Shown here: piece by piece, positions 33,359-42,481 of the stretch
How the letters are laid out: each line of letters begins with the position of its first letter
How positions within the stretch are numbered: position 1 is the stretch's first letter
DNA from: Gemmatimonadota bacterium
Lineage (GTDB): Bacteria > Gemmatimonadota > Gemmatimonadetes > Gemmatimonadales > Gemmatimonadaceae
DNA length: 64,000 nucleotides
NCBI GenBank assembly: GCA_016194585.1
Contig: JACQBG010000036.1
Coordinates: 1 to 64,000 of the forward strand
Direction: 5' to 3'
Translations under genes and position numbers: made by a program
The notes under the pieces: generated by a model
Told to the model about the DNA's origin: nothing
The model's database searches: none
The model's input: the letters and a program-made list of their open reading frames with translations, nothing else

Positions 33359-35683
33359 ATGCGCATCACCAAAGTCGGTGTCGTCGGCGCCGGGGTCATG
33401 GGGCACGGCATCGCCGCGCTCTGTGCGTCCGCCGGATTCCCCGTCGTCCTCCTCGACATCCCGGGATCGGACGATCCCAAGTCACCTGATCGCTCCGCGC
33501 CCGCCAAGGGCGGGCTGCAGAAGGCGATCAAGAGCAAGCCCGCGGCATTCATGGACGCCGACCGCGCCTCGCTCGTGCAGACCGGCAACACCGCCGACCA
33601 TCTGCATCTCCTCGCCGACTGCGACTGGATCGTCGAGGTGATCATCGAGCAGCCGAAGCCCAAGCAGGAGCTGTTCGCGAGGATCGAGCAGGTCGCGCCC
33701 GACGCGATCGTCACCTCGAACACCTCCGGCATCCCGATGTCGGTGCTCCTCCAGGGGCGCACGGAGAAGTTCCGCCGCCAGTTCTGCGGCACCCACTACT
33801 TCAATCCGCCGCGCTACATGCACCTGCTCGAGATCATCCCGACGCCGTTCACGGCGCCGGAGGTGCTCGACACCGTGCGCCACTTCCAGGAGCGCATCCT
33901 CGGCAAGGGGATCGTCATCGCCAAGGACGTCCCGGGCTTCGTCGCCAACCGCCTCGGCGTGCACGGCATGGTCGTCGCCGGCCGCGCGATGATGCAGCAC
34001 GACCTCACCATCAGCGAGGTCGACACGCTCACCGGCGCCCTCATCGCCCGCGCCAAGACCGCCACCTTCCGCACCGGCGACCTCTCCGGCATCGACGTGC
34101 TCGTGCACGTCACCAAGGGGCTCAGCGACACCACCGGCGAGGACCTCGCCCTCGCGCCGTGGATCCACGACCTCGTGAAGAGCGGCCGCCTCGGCGACAA
34201 GACCAAGGCCGGCTTCTACAACAAGAAAGGGAAGGACATCCTCACGCTGAACTGGAAGACGCTCGAGTACGAGGACCAGGGGCGCTATTCCTCTCCCGAG
34301 ATCGACGCGCTGCTCAAGCTCCCCGCCGCCGAGCGCGTGCACAAGGCGAAGGACCTCCCCGGCAAGCACGGCGACTTCCTGCGCGCCGTCCTCGTCGAGC
34401 AGTGCCACTACTGCCTCACCCTCACCCCCACGCTCGCCTACGACATCGCCGCCGTCGACCGCGCGCTCGTATGGGGCTACGGCTGGGAGATCGGCCCCTT
34501 CCAGGTGATGGACGCCCTCGGCCTCGATTGGCTGCGCGGGCAGTTCAAGCAGGCCGGCAAGGACGAGCCCGCCCTGCTCAAAGCCGCCGGCGCGCGGTTC
34601 TACGGCGGCGAAGGCACCGCCGTCACCATCCCGGCCATCGAGAGGGACGCCCCCACCGGCAAGCGCACCAACGTCCCGGCGATCCCGGGCCAGCTCGTGC
34701 TCGCGCACACCCCCATCGTCGACTCGAACAAGGAAGCGCGCCTGCGCGACCTCGGCGACGGCGTGCTCTGCCTCGAGTTCTGCGGCAAGATGAACACACT
34801 CGGCACGGGCGTGCTCGACATGGTCGCGCGCGCCATCGACCGCATCGGCAAGGGGAAGTACGCGGGACTCGTGCTCGGCAACGACGACCCGCGCACCTTC
34901 ACCGCCGGCGCCAATCTCGCCCAGTCGGCGGGCGCCGCGGCGACCGGTGACTGGAAGGCGATCGAGGCGAGCATCAAGGCGTTCCAGGACGCCGTGATGA
35001 GCGTGCGCCGCGCCCCCTTCCCCGTCGTCAGCGCGCCGTTCGGCCTCACCCTCGGCGGCGGCGTGGAGTTCTCGCTCCACTGCGACCGTATCCAGGCCCA
35101 CGCCGAGCTCTACATGGGGCTCGTCGAAGTCGGCGTCGGCATCGTGCCGAGTGGCTGCGGCACGAAGGAACTCATCTTCCGCTTCACCGAAGCGCTCAAG
35201 CCGTACGACGACGCCGATCCGTTCGAGGCCGCCAAGCGCGCCTTCAAGCTCATCGCCCTCGCCGCCACGAGCACCAGCGCCGCCGAAGCGCGCAAGATGG
35301 GCTTCCTGCGCCCCGTCGCCGACCGCATCTCGTTCAACCGCGACACGCTCATCGCCGACGCCAAGATGCGCGTCCTCGACCTCGCGCCCGATTACGTCGC
35401 GCCGGCCATGAAGACCATCCGCGTCGGCGGACGCGAGACGCTCGGCAACCTCGACTACGCGCTCTGGTCGTTCAAGGAGGCCGGTCAGGCCAGCGACCAT
35501 GACGTGCGCATCGGCCATTGGGTGGCCTACATCCTCGCCGGCGGCGATGGCCCGCCGCGCGACGTCACCGAACAGGACCTCATCGACCTCGAGCGCGAAG
35601 CGACGCTCTCGCTCCTCGGCACCGCCGAGACGCAGGCGCGCATCAAGCACATGCTCGAGACCGGAAAACCCCTCCGCAACTGA
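33359..35683 (+). CDS. fadN: 3-hydroxyacyl-CoA dehydrogenase / enoyl-CoA hydratase, FadN type
   Basis: This bifunctional beta-oxidation enzyme hydrates enoyl-CoA and oxidises 3-hydroxyacyl-CoA with NAD. The 774-residue protein has the dehydrogenase first: the NAD site VGVVGAGVMGHGIAALCASA, then CGTHYFNPPRYMHLLEIIPT with the catalytic His, then a C-terminal dehydrogenase domain. The hydratase-like domain follows near residues 430-660 (GLTLGGGVEFSLHCDR). This dehydrogenase-first order matches Bacillus FadN rather than E. coli FadB. The fadA-like thiolase follows 78 bases later. The ATG sits after GAGGTATC. Confidence 0.93.
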   Translation: MRITKVGVVGAGVMGHGIAALCASAGFPVVLLDIPGSDDPKSPDRSAPAKGGLQKAIKSKPAAFMDADRASLVQTGNTADHLHLLADCDWIVEVIIEQPKPKQELFARIEQVAPDAIVTSNTSGIPMSVLLQGRTEKFRRQFCGTHYFNPPRYMHLLEIIPTPFTAPEVLDTVRHFQERILGKGIVIAKDVPGFVANRLGVHGMVVAGRAMMQHDLTISEVDTLTGALIARAKTATFRTGDLSGIDVLVHVTKGLSDTTGEDLALAPWIHDLVKSGRLGDKTKAGFYNKKGKDILTLNWKTLEYEDQGRYSSPEIDALLKLPAAERVHKAKDLPGKHGDFLRAVLVEQCHYCLTLTPTLAYDIAAVDRALVWGYGWEIGPFQVMDALGLDWLRGQFKQAGKDEPALLKAAGARFYGGEGTAVTIPAIERDAPTGKRTNVPAIPGQLVLAHTPIVDSNKEARLRDLGDGVLCLEFCGKMNTLGTGVLDMVARAIDRIGKGKYAGLVLGNDDPRTFTAGANLAQSAGAAATGDWKAIEASIKAFQDAVMSVRRAPFPVVSAPFGLTLGGGVEFSLHCDRIQAHAELYMGLVEVGVGIVPSGCGTKELIFRFTEALKPYDDADPFEAAKRAFKLIALAATSTSAAEARKMGFLRPVADRISFNRDTLIADAKMRVLDLAPDYVAPAMKTIRVGGRETLGNLDYALWSFKEAGQASDHDVRIGHWVAYILAGGDGPPRDVTEQDLIDLEREATLSLLGTAETQARIKHMLETGKPLRN

Positions 35684-35761
35684 TCAGGCGATCGGTGTCC
35701 CGTGTGGTCGACCGTTCACGGTTCACCGTAATCCGTTCACCGTCCACTTGGTCCTGATTTC

Positions 35762-36949
35762 ATGCCTGAACTCAAAGAAGTCGTGATCGTCTCCGCCGTC
35801 CGCACCGCGGTCGCCCGCGGCAAGCAGGGCGGCGGCCTCTCCACCTGCCACCCCGTCGACCTCTCGGCCGCGGTGCTGCGCGCCGCCGTCGACAAGGCCG
35901 GCGTCGATCCCAAGAACGTCGAGGACGTGCTCTGGGGATGCGCGATGCCCGAGGGCTCGCAGGGACTCAACACGGCGCGCCTCGGCGTGCTGCGCGCCGG
36001 ATTCCCCGTGGCCGTCAGCGCCGCCACCGTCAACCGCTTCTGCTCGAGCGGGCTCCAGACCATCGCCATGGCCGCGCAGTCCATCGCCACGGGGATGAAC
36101 GACATCGTCATCGCCGGCGGCGTCGAGATGATGAGCCAGGTGCCGATGTCGGGCTACCACACGCGCATCTCCCCCGACCTCACCGAGGCGAGCATCGGCA
36201 TGGGCTTCACCGCCGAGCGCGTCGCCAAGCGGTGGGGGATCAGTCGCGAGATGCAGGACCAGTTCGCGCTCGAGAGCCAGCTCAAGGCCGCGGCCGCCGT
36301 GGCGCAGGGCACGTTCCACGACCAGATCGTGCCGGTGCGCGTCGACAAGGTCACGTGGCAGGGCGCGACGAAGACCGTCGAACCCGGCGCGTTCGCCGTC
36401 GACGAGATGCCGCGCGCCAACACGACGCTCGAGGCGCTCGCCAAGCTCCCGCCGGCCTTCAAGCCCGGCGGCACCGTCACGGCCGGCAACTCGAGCCCGC
36501 TCTCCGACGGCGCCGCGGCGCTCGTGATGATGAGCAAGGAGCGCGCGCACGACCTCGGTCTGCGCCCGCTCGCGCGCTTCGTGACGTTCGCCACCGCGGG
36601 GGTGGATCCCGACATCATGGGGATCGGCCCCGTCGCGGCCGTGCCGAAGGCGCTCGGACGCGCCGACCTGCGGCTCGAGGACATCGCGATGATCGAGCTC
36701 AACGAGGCGTTCGCCGCGCAGGGACTCGCCGTCATCAAGGATCTCGAGCTCGACACGGCGCGCCTCAACGTGAACGGCGGCGCGATCGCGCTCGGACACC
36801 CGCTTGGCGCCACGGGCGCGAAGCTCACCACGCAGCTCGTCCACGAACTCGGCCGCCGCGGTGGCGGACTCGGCATGGTGACCATGTGCGTCGGCGGCGG
36901 CATGGGCGCCGCCGGGATCTTCGAAGTGTATCCGCAGTCGGTCGCGTAG
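35762..36949 (+). CDS. fadA: Acetyl-CoA acyltransferase (3-ketoacyl-CoA thiolase)
   Basis: Thiolase cleaves 3-ketoacyl-CoA with CoA in the last step of beta-oxidation. The 395-residue protein has the three active-site regions: nucleophile Cys94 in [16 protein letters not shown], His346 in [16 protein letters not shown], and Cys376 in [13 protein letters not shown]. Length is normal. Its position after the fadN-like gene supports a degradative role. Confidence 0.94.
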   Translation: MPELKEVVIVSAVRTAVARGKQGGGLSTCHPVDLSAAVLRAAVDKAGVDPKNVEDVLWGCAMPEGSQGLNTARLGVLRAGFPVAVSAATVNRFCSSGLQTIAMAAQSIATGMNDIVIAGGVEMMSQVPMSGYHTRISPDLTEASIGMGFTAERVAKRWGISREMQDQFALESQLKAAAAVAQGTFHDQIVPVRVDKVTWQGATKTVEPGAFAVDEMPRANTTLEALAKLPPAFKPGGTVTAGNSSPLSDGAAALVMMSKERAHDLGLRPLARFVTFATAGVDPDIMGIGPVAAVPKALGRADLRLEDIAMIELNEAFAAQGLAVIKDLELDTARLNVNGGAIALGHPLGATGAKLTTQLVHELGRRGGGLGMVTMCVGGGMGAAGIFEVYPQSVA

Positions 36950-37000
36950 CGTGCCGCGAAGCGGTATGATGCACGTACACTCTCGACGAGGATCTCGACG

Positions 37001-37498
37001 ATGAGCCTCCGCACGACGTTGCGCGACAACCTGCTGAACGTGTGGGTCGGCGATCCGTGGTACGGGTCGTCGGGCCGGAAGATCCTCGACGGGATCACCG
37101 CCGCCGACGCGGCCGCGCGCCCGGTGCCCGGCGTGCACAACATCTGGGAGTCGGTGCTGCATCTCGTCGCATGGACCGACGAGGTGGCGCACCGCGTGCA
37201 GGGCGAGATGGCGAAGGAGCCCGCGCGCGGCGACTGGCCCGCCATGCCCGAGCCAGCGAACGACGAGGCGTGGAAGCGCACGCTCGCCGAACTCGGCGCC
37301 GCGCGGCAGGCCGTGCTCGACGCGCTCGACCACTCGCACGAGGAGGATCTGCACCTCGCCGTGAAGGAGTCGGGCAACGAGCCCCACACACAGCGCACCA
37401 GAGTGCAGACGCTGGCGGGGTTGGCCGAACACGACGTCTATCACTTCGGCCAGATCGCGTTGCTCAAGAAAGCTCTCCGCGGGGCGACTGCCAAGTAA
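37001..37498 (+). CDS. DinB-family four-helix protein
   Basis: The 165-residue protein has the DinB/YfiT layout with three candidate metal-binding histidines: NIWESVLHLVAWTDEVAHR, and the C-terminal pair in LAEHDVYHFGQIALLKKAL. DinB proteins are usually thiol-dependent transferases (bacillithiol and similar) or of unknown role; neither sequence nor neighbours give the substrate. The ATG follows a GAGGATC site. A hairpin lies 50 bases after the stop. Confidence 0.82.
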   Translation: MSLRTTLRDNLLNVWVGDPWYGSSGRKILDGITAADAAARPVPGVHNIWESVLHLVAWTDEVAHRVQGEMAKEPARGDWPAMPEPANDEAWKRTLAELGAARQAVLDALDHSHEEDLHLAVKESGNEPHTQRTRVQTLAGLAEHDVYHFGQIALLKKALRGATAK

Positions 37499-37547
37499 TT
37501 TTTCACGTACGGCGCGCGTCAGAGCCGCTCGTCATCCTCACCCGTTT

Positions 37548-37582
37548 CGGCCCAACCTTCTGCCTCGCGCGGAGTTGGGCCG
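37548..37582 (+). terminator. Probable terminator after the dinB-family gene
   Basis: A 9-bp perfect stem CGGCCCAAC/GTTGGGCCG with a 17-base loop is followed by TTCTG. The T tract is weak. Confidence 0.55.
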
Positions 37583-37908
37583 TTCTGCATGCTTTCGGTG
37601 CTGGTTTCCCAGCTTCTTAGTAACGGGTTATGGCGCTGTCTGAGGCGGAAATTAGTACAAATGACCGTCTATTTTATTGACAGTTAAATGTGACTCAGAA
37701 CACCGTCAGGATTCCGCAAGAGACCGATATTTATGGCGTTATATAGGGAACAGCAGCCTACCGCTAGCGCTTGAAACTCGAACTAGATAGAATAGATGCA
37801 GTGGTCAGCATCGGTACGGTTGACCGAATTGATCGATCGCATTGTTCGCTCGTTCTTCGACAGTCGTCTGTGCCCTCGACGGCGCGGACTCCCCCAACGT
37901 CGAGAAGT
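37583..37908. other. AT-rich gene-free leader region
   Basis: Bases 37621-37860 contain 110 G or C of 240 (46%), far below the surrounding DNA. No gene is seen on either strand. It holds TTATTGACAG and TATATAGGG-like promoter-compatible strings, but I cannot fix a single promoter. It forms the upstream region of the large lipoprotein gene. Confidence 0.6.
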
Positions 37909-40900
37909 ATGCGTAACCACTTTCTAGCGGCGTCTCTGCTCGTCCTCGGCGCGTGCGCGCGGGCTGACATCACCGGCCCGCGTCGTACCGAAGCGCCGGA
38001 CGTCGCCGTCGCCGTGCCGCTGAAGCACGCGAACGTCGGCAACGGCACGTCGCCCTCGCCGGCCGGACTCATCGCCTGCTACGGTGGCGACGGCAACGCG
38101 AACGACGTCGTTGGCGGCCACAACGCGAGCGTCACCGGCACCGTGAGCTACACGGCCGGCGTGTTCGGGCAGGCGTTCAGCATCGGCGCGGTGGACGCGG
38201 ACATCGTGGCACCCGCATCGCCGTCGTGGGATCTCTCGGCGGGTGACGGCATCTCGCTCGCGGCGTGGTTCCAGCCGAACGGCAACGCCTGGGGTGGAGT
38301 ACCGGGCTCGGGCCCCATCGCCGAGTTCGAGCAAGGCTCGCAGATCTGGGTGCACAGCCAGGTCGACAATCCGTTGACGGGGTTCTTCGCCGACTTCGCG
38401 ATCGACAGCAACTTCGTCAACTGGCGCATCGCCCAGAAGAGCGGCTTCGTCGTGCAGGGCGCCTGGAACCACGGCGTCGCCACGTATTCGAAGACGTCGG
38501 GCGTGATCCGGCTCTATGTCAACGGGGCGCTCATCAACACGACGACCGTCGGTTCGTTCAGCCCGTCGTCGGGCGCGCGCCCCTTCCACATCGGCGCGCG
38601 CGTGCCGTCGTCGTTCTCGCCGCCCGCGAAATACACGTTCAACGGGCTCATCGACGAAGTTCAGATCTATAACCGCGAGCTCACGCAGGCCGACGTGACG
38701 CAGATGTTCACCGCGACCGGCACGATGTGCGTGCCGCCGGCGACGCAGTTCAAGGTGACGCAGCAGCCGAGCACGAGCGGCGAGAGCGGCGTGCCGCTCG
38801 CCGTGCAGCCGGTCGTGCAATTGCTCGACGCCTCGGGCAACGTCGTCAGCAACGGCAGCGCCGCGGTGACGGCCTCGCTCACCGCCTCCAGCACGGGGAC
38901 GCTCTCGGGCACGACGACGGTGAACGCCGTCAACGGCATCGCGACGTTCACCGACCTGACCATCAATGGCGGCGGGTTCAACCAGTTGCAGTTCACGGTC
39001 GGTGCGCTCCCGAACACGGGTAGCGGCACCACGGCGACCGTCACGACGCAGGTCGTCCGCAAGCTCGGCATCGTCACGCAGCCGGTCGGCGCGACGAGCG
39101 GCTCGCCGTTCGCGACACAGCCGGTGATCGAGTTGCAGGACGCCGCGGGCCTCCACATGAACGGCACCAACCCGGTGTCGGTCACGCTCTCGACCGGTCC
39201 TGGCGTGCTCGGCGGCGGGGCGACGACGATCAACGCCGTGAACGGCACGGCGAGCTTCTCCAACCTCGCCATCGTCGGGGCGGGAACGACCACGCTCGCC
39301 TTCTCCTCGCCGGGACTGGCGGGGGTGACTTCGGCCAGCGTCATCACCACGGCGCTCGGCGGGTCGGCGCTCGCGGTCGTGCCCCCCAATGGCGCCGGCG
39401 GAGGTCCCTTGCAGGCCGAGAGCGGCGTGCCCTTCGCGACGCAACCGGTCGTCAACGTCGTCGATGCCTTGGGAGGCGTCGTGTTCGGCGCAACCAACGC
39501 CGTCACGGCCACGCTCACCACGCCGGGCGGCACGCTCGTCGGCACGAAGACCGTCAACGCCGCCAACGGCGTCGCGACGTTCACGAACCTCCAGATCGAT
39601 GCGCCGGCCGGCAACTACGTGCTGACGTTCTCGACGCCCGGATTCCCGTCGGTCACCTCCACGGTCGCCGTGCATCAGGTGACGCGGAGCTTCGTGCTGC
39701 TCGTCGACGGCTCGGATGTCTACAGCGGCGCAGCGATCGCACCTGCGCCGGCGGTCGAGTTGCGCGACGCCGCGGGTCTCAAGAACGCCACGGCGACCGA
39801 CTCGGTGACGGTCTCCGGCTACCTCGCGGCGGTGCAGCCGTTCGGCGGTACGACGACCGTGGCGGCCGTCGCCGGGGTCGCGACGTTCCCGAACATCGTC
39901 GTGACGGGACGCCCCGGATACGGGCAGCCGGTGTACGCGCTGATCTTCAGCGCGCCCGGCGCCACCACGCTGAACGTGAACGTCATCCACAACGTGTGGC
40001 TGCCGGGCACGCACCCCACGAATATCGTCGTCGCGCGCGCGCCCTCGGGCGCCGAGAGTGGCGTGCCGTTCACGACGCAGCCCATCGTGAACGTCGTCGA
40101 TGCACGGGGCGTCATCGTCGCGAGCGCGAATAACGTGATCACGGCCTCGGTGACGGGCGGCACGGGCCAACTGGTCGGGACGGTCGCGGCGACCGCCGCG
40201 AGCGGCGTCGCGTCGTTCACGAACCTGCAGCTGAACGGCGTCGCGGGCGGCAATACGCTGACGTTCTCGACGCCCAATCTTCCCTCGGTCACGGTCCCCG
40301 TCGCATTGACGCAGACCGTGCGGCAACTCGTGATCACCACGCAGCCGTCGGCCACCGCGACGAGCGGCGTGCCATTCACGCCACAGCCGGTGCTCGAGCT
40401 CCGTGACGCCGCCGGTCTCAGGGTGGCGACCGCGACCGACGCCGTGACGGCCTCGGTCGCCAGCGGCACGACGACGCTCGGCGGCGTGGCGACCGTCAAC
40501 GCCGTCGCCGGCGTGGCCACGTTCAGCGGCCTCACGCTCACCGGCAGCGGCGCGACGACGCTCGCCTTCGCCGACGGCGCGCTCCGCGCGACCTCCAACG
40601 CGATCGCCGTCACGCAGCCGACGGTCGTCACCACCGCGGCGCTCGTGCGCGGCGACCTCTCCATCAACGGCACGCTCGACGGCTCGTTGCAGTTGCTCAG
40701 CGGCGAGGACGTCACGCTGAACGGCGGCGCGAAGGTGACGGGCTCGCTCCTCGTCCCCGGCACGCCCAGGGTGCGGCTCAACGGCCATCCCACGCTCGGC
40801 GCGACGATCGACGGCACCGGGAGCATGTCGCCGAGCGACTACGAGGTGACGCTCAACGGCAACGCGTCGCTCGGCACGCTCGTGCGGCGCGTCGACCCGC

Positions 40901-41442
40901 AGGCGCTCCCCGTGGTGGCCGCGCCCGCCGCGCCGACGGGCACGCGCGACGTGACGCTCAACAAGGCGGGCGACGTGGTCGGCGACTGGTCGACGGTGCG
41001 CGACCTGAAGGTGAACGGCAACGTCGGCACGGTGACGCTCCCGGCGGGGCGCTATGGCGAGATCACGGTGAACGCGGGGAACACGATCGTGCTCGGTTCG
41101 GCCGGCGCGACCACGCCGTCGAGGTACGACCTGCGGCATCTCACCCTGAACGGCAAGGCGGTGCTCAAGGTCGTCGGCCCCGTCGTCGTGACGGTGGCGG
41201 AGGATCTCTCGGTCGACGGATCGGCTGGTTCGCCGGCGAATCCCGCGTGGCTGACGCTCCGCGTCGCGCAGGGCGACTTCACGGTGAACGGCAACGCGTC
41301 GGTGGCCGCCGTCGTGCTCGCCCCGAAGGGGAAGGTGACGGTCAACGGCGGCAGCACGTTCATCGGCGGCCTCGCCGCCGACGAGCTCACCGTGAACGGG
41401 AATGCGCTGGTCAAGATCACGGCCGCCGTGCCGGTGCCGTGA
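37909..41442 (+). CDS. Large lipoprotein: LamG domain, six Ig-like repeats, NG-rich repeat tail
   Basis: The 1,177-residue protein starts with a lipoprotein signal (AASLLVLGAC, Cys16). A LamG/concanavalin-like domain occupies about residues 50-270 (GISLAAWFQPNGNAWGGVPG, then FNGLIDEVQIYNREL). Six repeats of about 100 residues follow, each opening like TQPSxxxSGVPFxxQPV and containing VNAVxGVATFTxL. From about residue 905 the tail repeats short strands such as VTLNGNASL, FTVNGNASV and LTVNGNALV, which suggests a beta-solenoid. It is probably a surface protein binding glycan or matrix; the ligand is unknown. The ATG at 37909 directly precedes the signal. A strong terminator follows. Confidence 0.82.
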   Translation: MRNHFLAASLLVLGACARADITGPRRTEAPDVAVAVPLKHANVGNGTSPSPAGLIACYGGDGNANDVVGGHNASVTGTVSYTAGVFGQAFSIGAVDADIVAPASPSWDLSAGDGISLAAWFQPNGNAWGGVPGSGPIAEFEQGSQIWVHSQVDNPLTGFFADFAIDSNFVNWRIAQKSGFVVQGAWNHGVATYSKTSGVIRLYVNGALINTTTVGSFSPSSGARPFHIGARVPSSFSPPAKYTFNGLIDEVQIYNRELTQADVTQMFTATGTMCVPPATQFKVTQQPSTSGESGVPLAVQPVVQLLDASGNVVSNGSAAVTASLTASSTGTLSGTTTVNAVNGIATFTDLTINGGGFNQLQFTVGALPNTGSGTTATVTTQVVRKLGIVTQPVGATSGSPFATQPVIELQDAAGLHMNGTNPVSVTLSTGPGVLGGGATTINAVNGTASFSNLAIVGAGTTTLAFSSPGLAGVTSASVITTALGGSALAVVPPNGAGGGPLQAESGVPFATQPVVNVVDALGGVVFGATNAVTATLTTPGGTLVGTKTVNAANGVATFTNLQIDAPAGNYVLTFSTPGFPSVTSTVAVHQVTRSFVLLVDGSDVYSGAAIAPAPAVELRDAAGLKNATATDSVTVSGYLAAVQPFGGTTTVAAVAGVATFPNIVVTGRPGYGQPVYALIFSAPGATTLNVNVIHNVWLPGTHPTNIVVARAPSGAESGVPFTTQPIVNVVDARGVIVASANNVITASVTGGTGQLVGTVAATAASGVASFTNLQLNGVAGGNTLTFSTPNLPSVTVPVALTQTVRQLVITTQPSATATSGVPFTPQPVLELRDAAGLRVATATDAVTASVASGTTTLGGVATVNAVAGVATFSGLTLTGSGATTLAFADGALRATSNAIAVTQPTVVTTAALVRGDLSINGTLDGSLQLLSGEDVTLNGGAKVTGSLLVPGTPRVRLNGHPTLGATIDGTGSMSPSDYEVTLNGNASLGTLVRRVDPQALPVVAAPAAPTGTRDVTLNKAGDVVGDWSTVRDLKVNGNVGTVTLPAGRYGEITVNAGNTIVLGSAGATTPSRYDLRHLTLNGKAVLKVVGPVVVTVAEDLSVDGSAGSPANPAWLTLRVAQGDFTVNGNASVAAVVLAPKGKVTVNGGSTFIGGLAADELTVNGNALVKITAAVPVP
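38745..40620 (+). repeat. Six tandem Ig-like repeats within the large lipoprotein gene
   Basis: Repeat units begin near 38745, 39058, 39360, 39685, 40018 and 40321, spaced 300-335 bases. The protein signatures alternate between two subtypes. Units 2, 4 and 6 have ELxDAAG after the QPV/APA motif; units 3 and 5 have NVVDAxG. This suggests duplication of a two-unit block. Confidence 0.7.
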
Positions 41443-41482
41443 CGCCTGGCCGGCGGCGCGCCACCGCAGCGTAGCCCGAACG

Positions 41483-41524
41483 CAGAACGGCGCCCCTCGC
41501 ATGACGGGGGGCGCCGTTCTGTTT
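41483..41524 (+). terminator. Strong terminator after the large lipoprotein gene
   Basis: A 14-bp perfect stem (41483-41496 with 41508-41521, CAGAACGGCGCCCC arm), an 11-base loop and TTTGT follow the stop at 41442. Confidence 0.85.
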
Positions 41525-41663
41525 GTGCGGACCGGCGGATTTCGGCGGCTAGTGGCCGTCGTTGTCGCCGTCGCGGTCGACTTCAGTGGATGAGCCCGTG
41601 GCGTCGGACGCCGGCGGCGTCGCGACGTTGGCGGACGGGGCGCGGGTCGCCGCCATTCGGTGG

Positions 41664-41692
41664 TTACGACCCGCCCGAGACCCGGCTAGAAT
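41664..41692 (+). promoter_or_regulatory. Probable housekeeping promoter for the DUF305 gene
   Basis: TTACGA (41664-41669), a 17-base spacer and TAGAAT (41687-41692) fit a sigma-70-type promoter about 60 bases upstream of the DUF305 ATG. Confidence 0.5.
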
Positions 41693-41729
41693 GGAGGAGT
41701 CAAAACTTCACCGATGCTGGTTACGTATA

Positions 41730-41744
41730 GCTCCTGGCAGGAGC
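41730..41744 (+). promoter_or_regulatory. Small hairpin covering the DUF305 ribosome-binding site
   Basis: GCTCCTGGCAGGAGC is a 6-bp stem with a 3-base loop; its right arm contains the AGGAG that is the only ribosome-binding site candidate, 11 bases before the ATG. Pairing would hide that site. Confidence 0.4.
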
Positions 41745-41754
41745 CCCATCGACC

Positions 41755-42426
41755 ATGACCAGAACTCGATCCCACTCGACATTCGCCGCGATTGCGGCGC
41801 TCGCGATCGGCGCCATCTCGACCGCCGGCGCACAGGGCACCAAGCCCGCAACCGCATCCCCTGCAAACAGTTACGTCGCCAAGGCGCGTGCCGACAGCGC
41901 CCGCCTGCCGTACACGGAAGCCGATGTCTTCTTCATGCAGGGGATGATCAGCCACCACGCCCAGGCCATCATCATGGCCAAATGGGCGGCGACCCACGGC
42001 GCGAGTCCGGCCGTGCAGACGCTCTGCGGGCGCATCATCAACGCGCAGAACGATGAGATCGTGCTCATGCAGACGTGGCTGCGTGACCGCAACCAGACCG
42101 TGCCCGAAGCGAAGCCGGCCCCCATGAAGATGAAGATGGGCGGCATGGTGCACGAGATGATGATGCCCGGCATGCTGACCGACGAGCAGATGAAGCAGCT
42201 CGATGCCGCGCGCGGCACCGAGTTCGACCGTCTCTTCCTCACCGGCATGATCCAGCATCACAAGGGCGCCGTGACGATGGTGAAGGATCTCTTCGCCACC
42301 GACGGCGCCGCGAACGACGAGCTCACCTTCAAGTTCGCGTCGGACGTCAACGTCGACCAGACGACGGAGATCGCGCGGATGGAGAAGATGCTCACCGACG
42401 TCGTGCTGGGCGTACGCACGCCGTGA
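41755..42426 (+). CDS. Exported DUF305 protein
   Basis: DUF305 proteins are helical, ferritin-like in shape and often tied to copper or metal handling, but the biochemical role is not settled. The 223-residue protein has a signal peptide (FAAIAALAIGAISTAGAQ). Two family motifs follow: FFMQGMISHHAQAIIMAKWA and FLTGMIQHHKGAVTMVKDLF, each with a His-His pair. A Met-rich segment between them (APMKMKMGGMVHEMMMPGM) could bind copper(I). It lies 55 bases before the LVIVD-repeat gene, a pairing I have seen in other genomes, so they may work together outside the cytoplasm. Confidence 0.85.
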   Translation: MTRTRSHSTFAAIAALAIGAISTAGAQGTKPATASPANSYVAKARADSARLPYTEADVFFMQGMISHHAQAIIMAKWAATHGASPAVQTLCGRIINAQNDEIVLMQTWLRDRNQTVPEAKPAPMKMKMGGMVHEMMMPGMLTDEQMKQLDAARGTEFDRLFLTGMIQHHKGAVTMVKDLFATDGAANDELTFKFASDVNVDQTTEIARMEKMLTDVVLGVRTP

Positions 42427-42481
42427 CCGGCGCGTCGTTCCCGCGATCGCACCACCCCTTCCCCCTGCAGAGGACCTCGCA

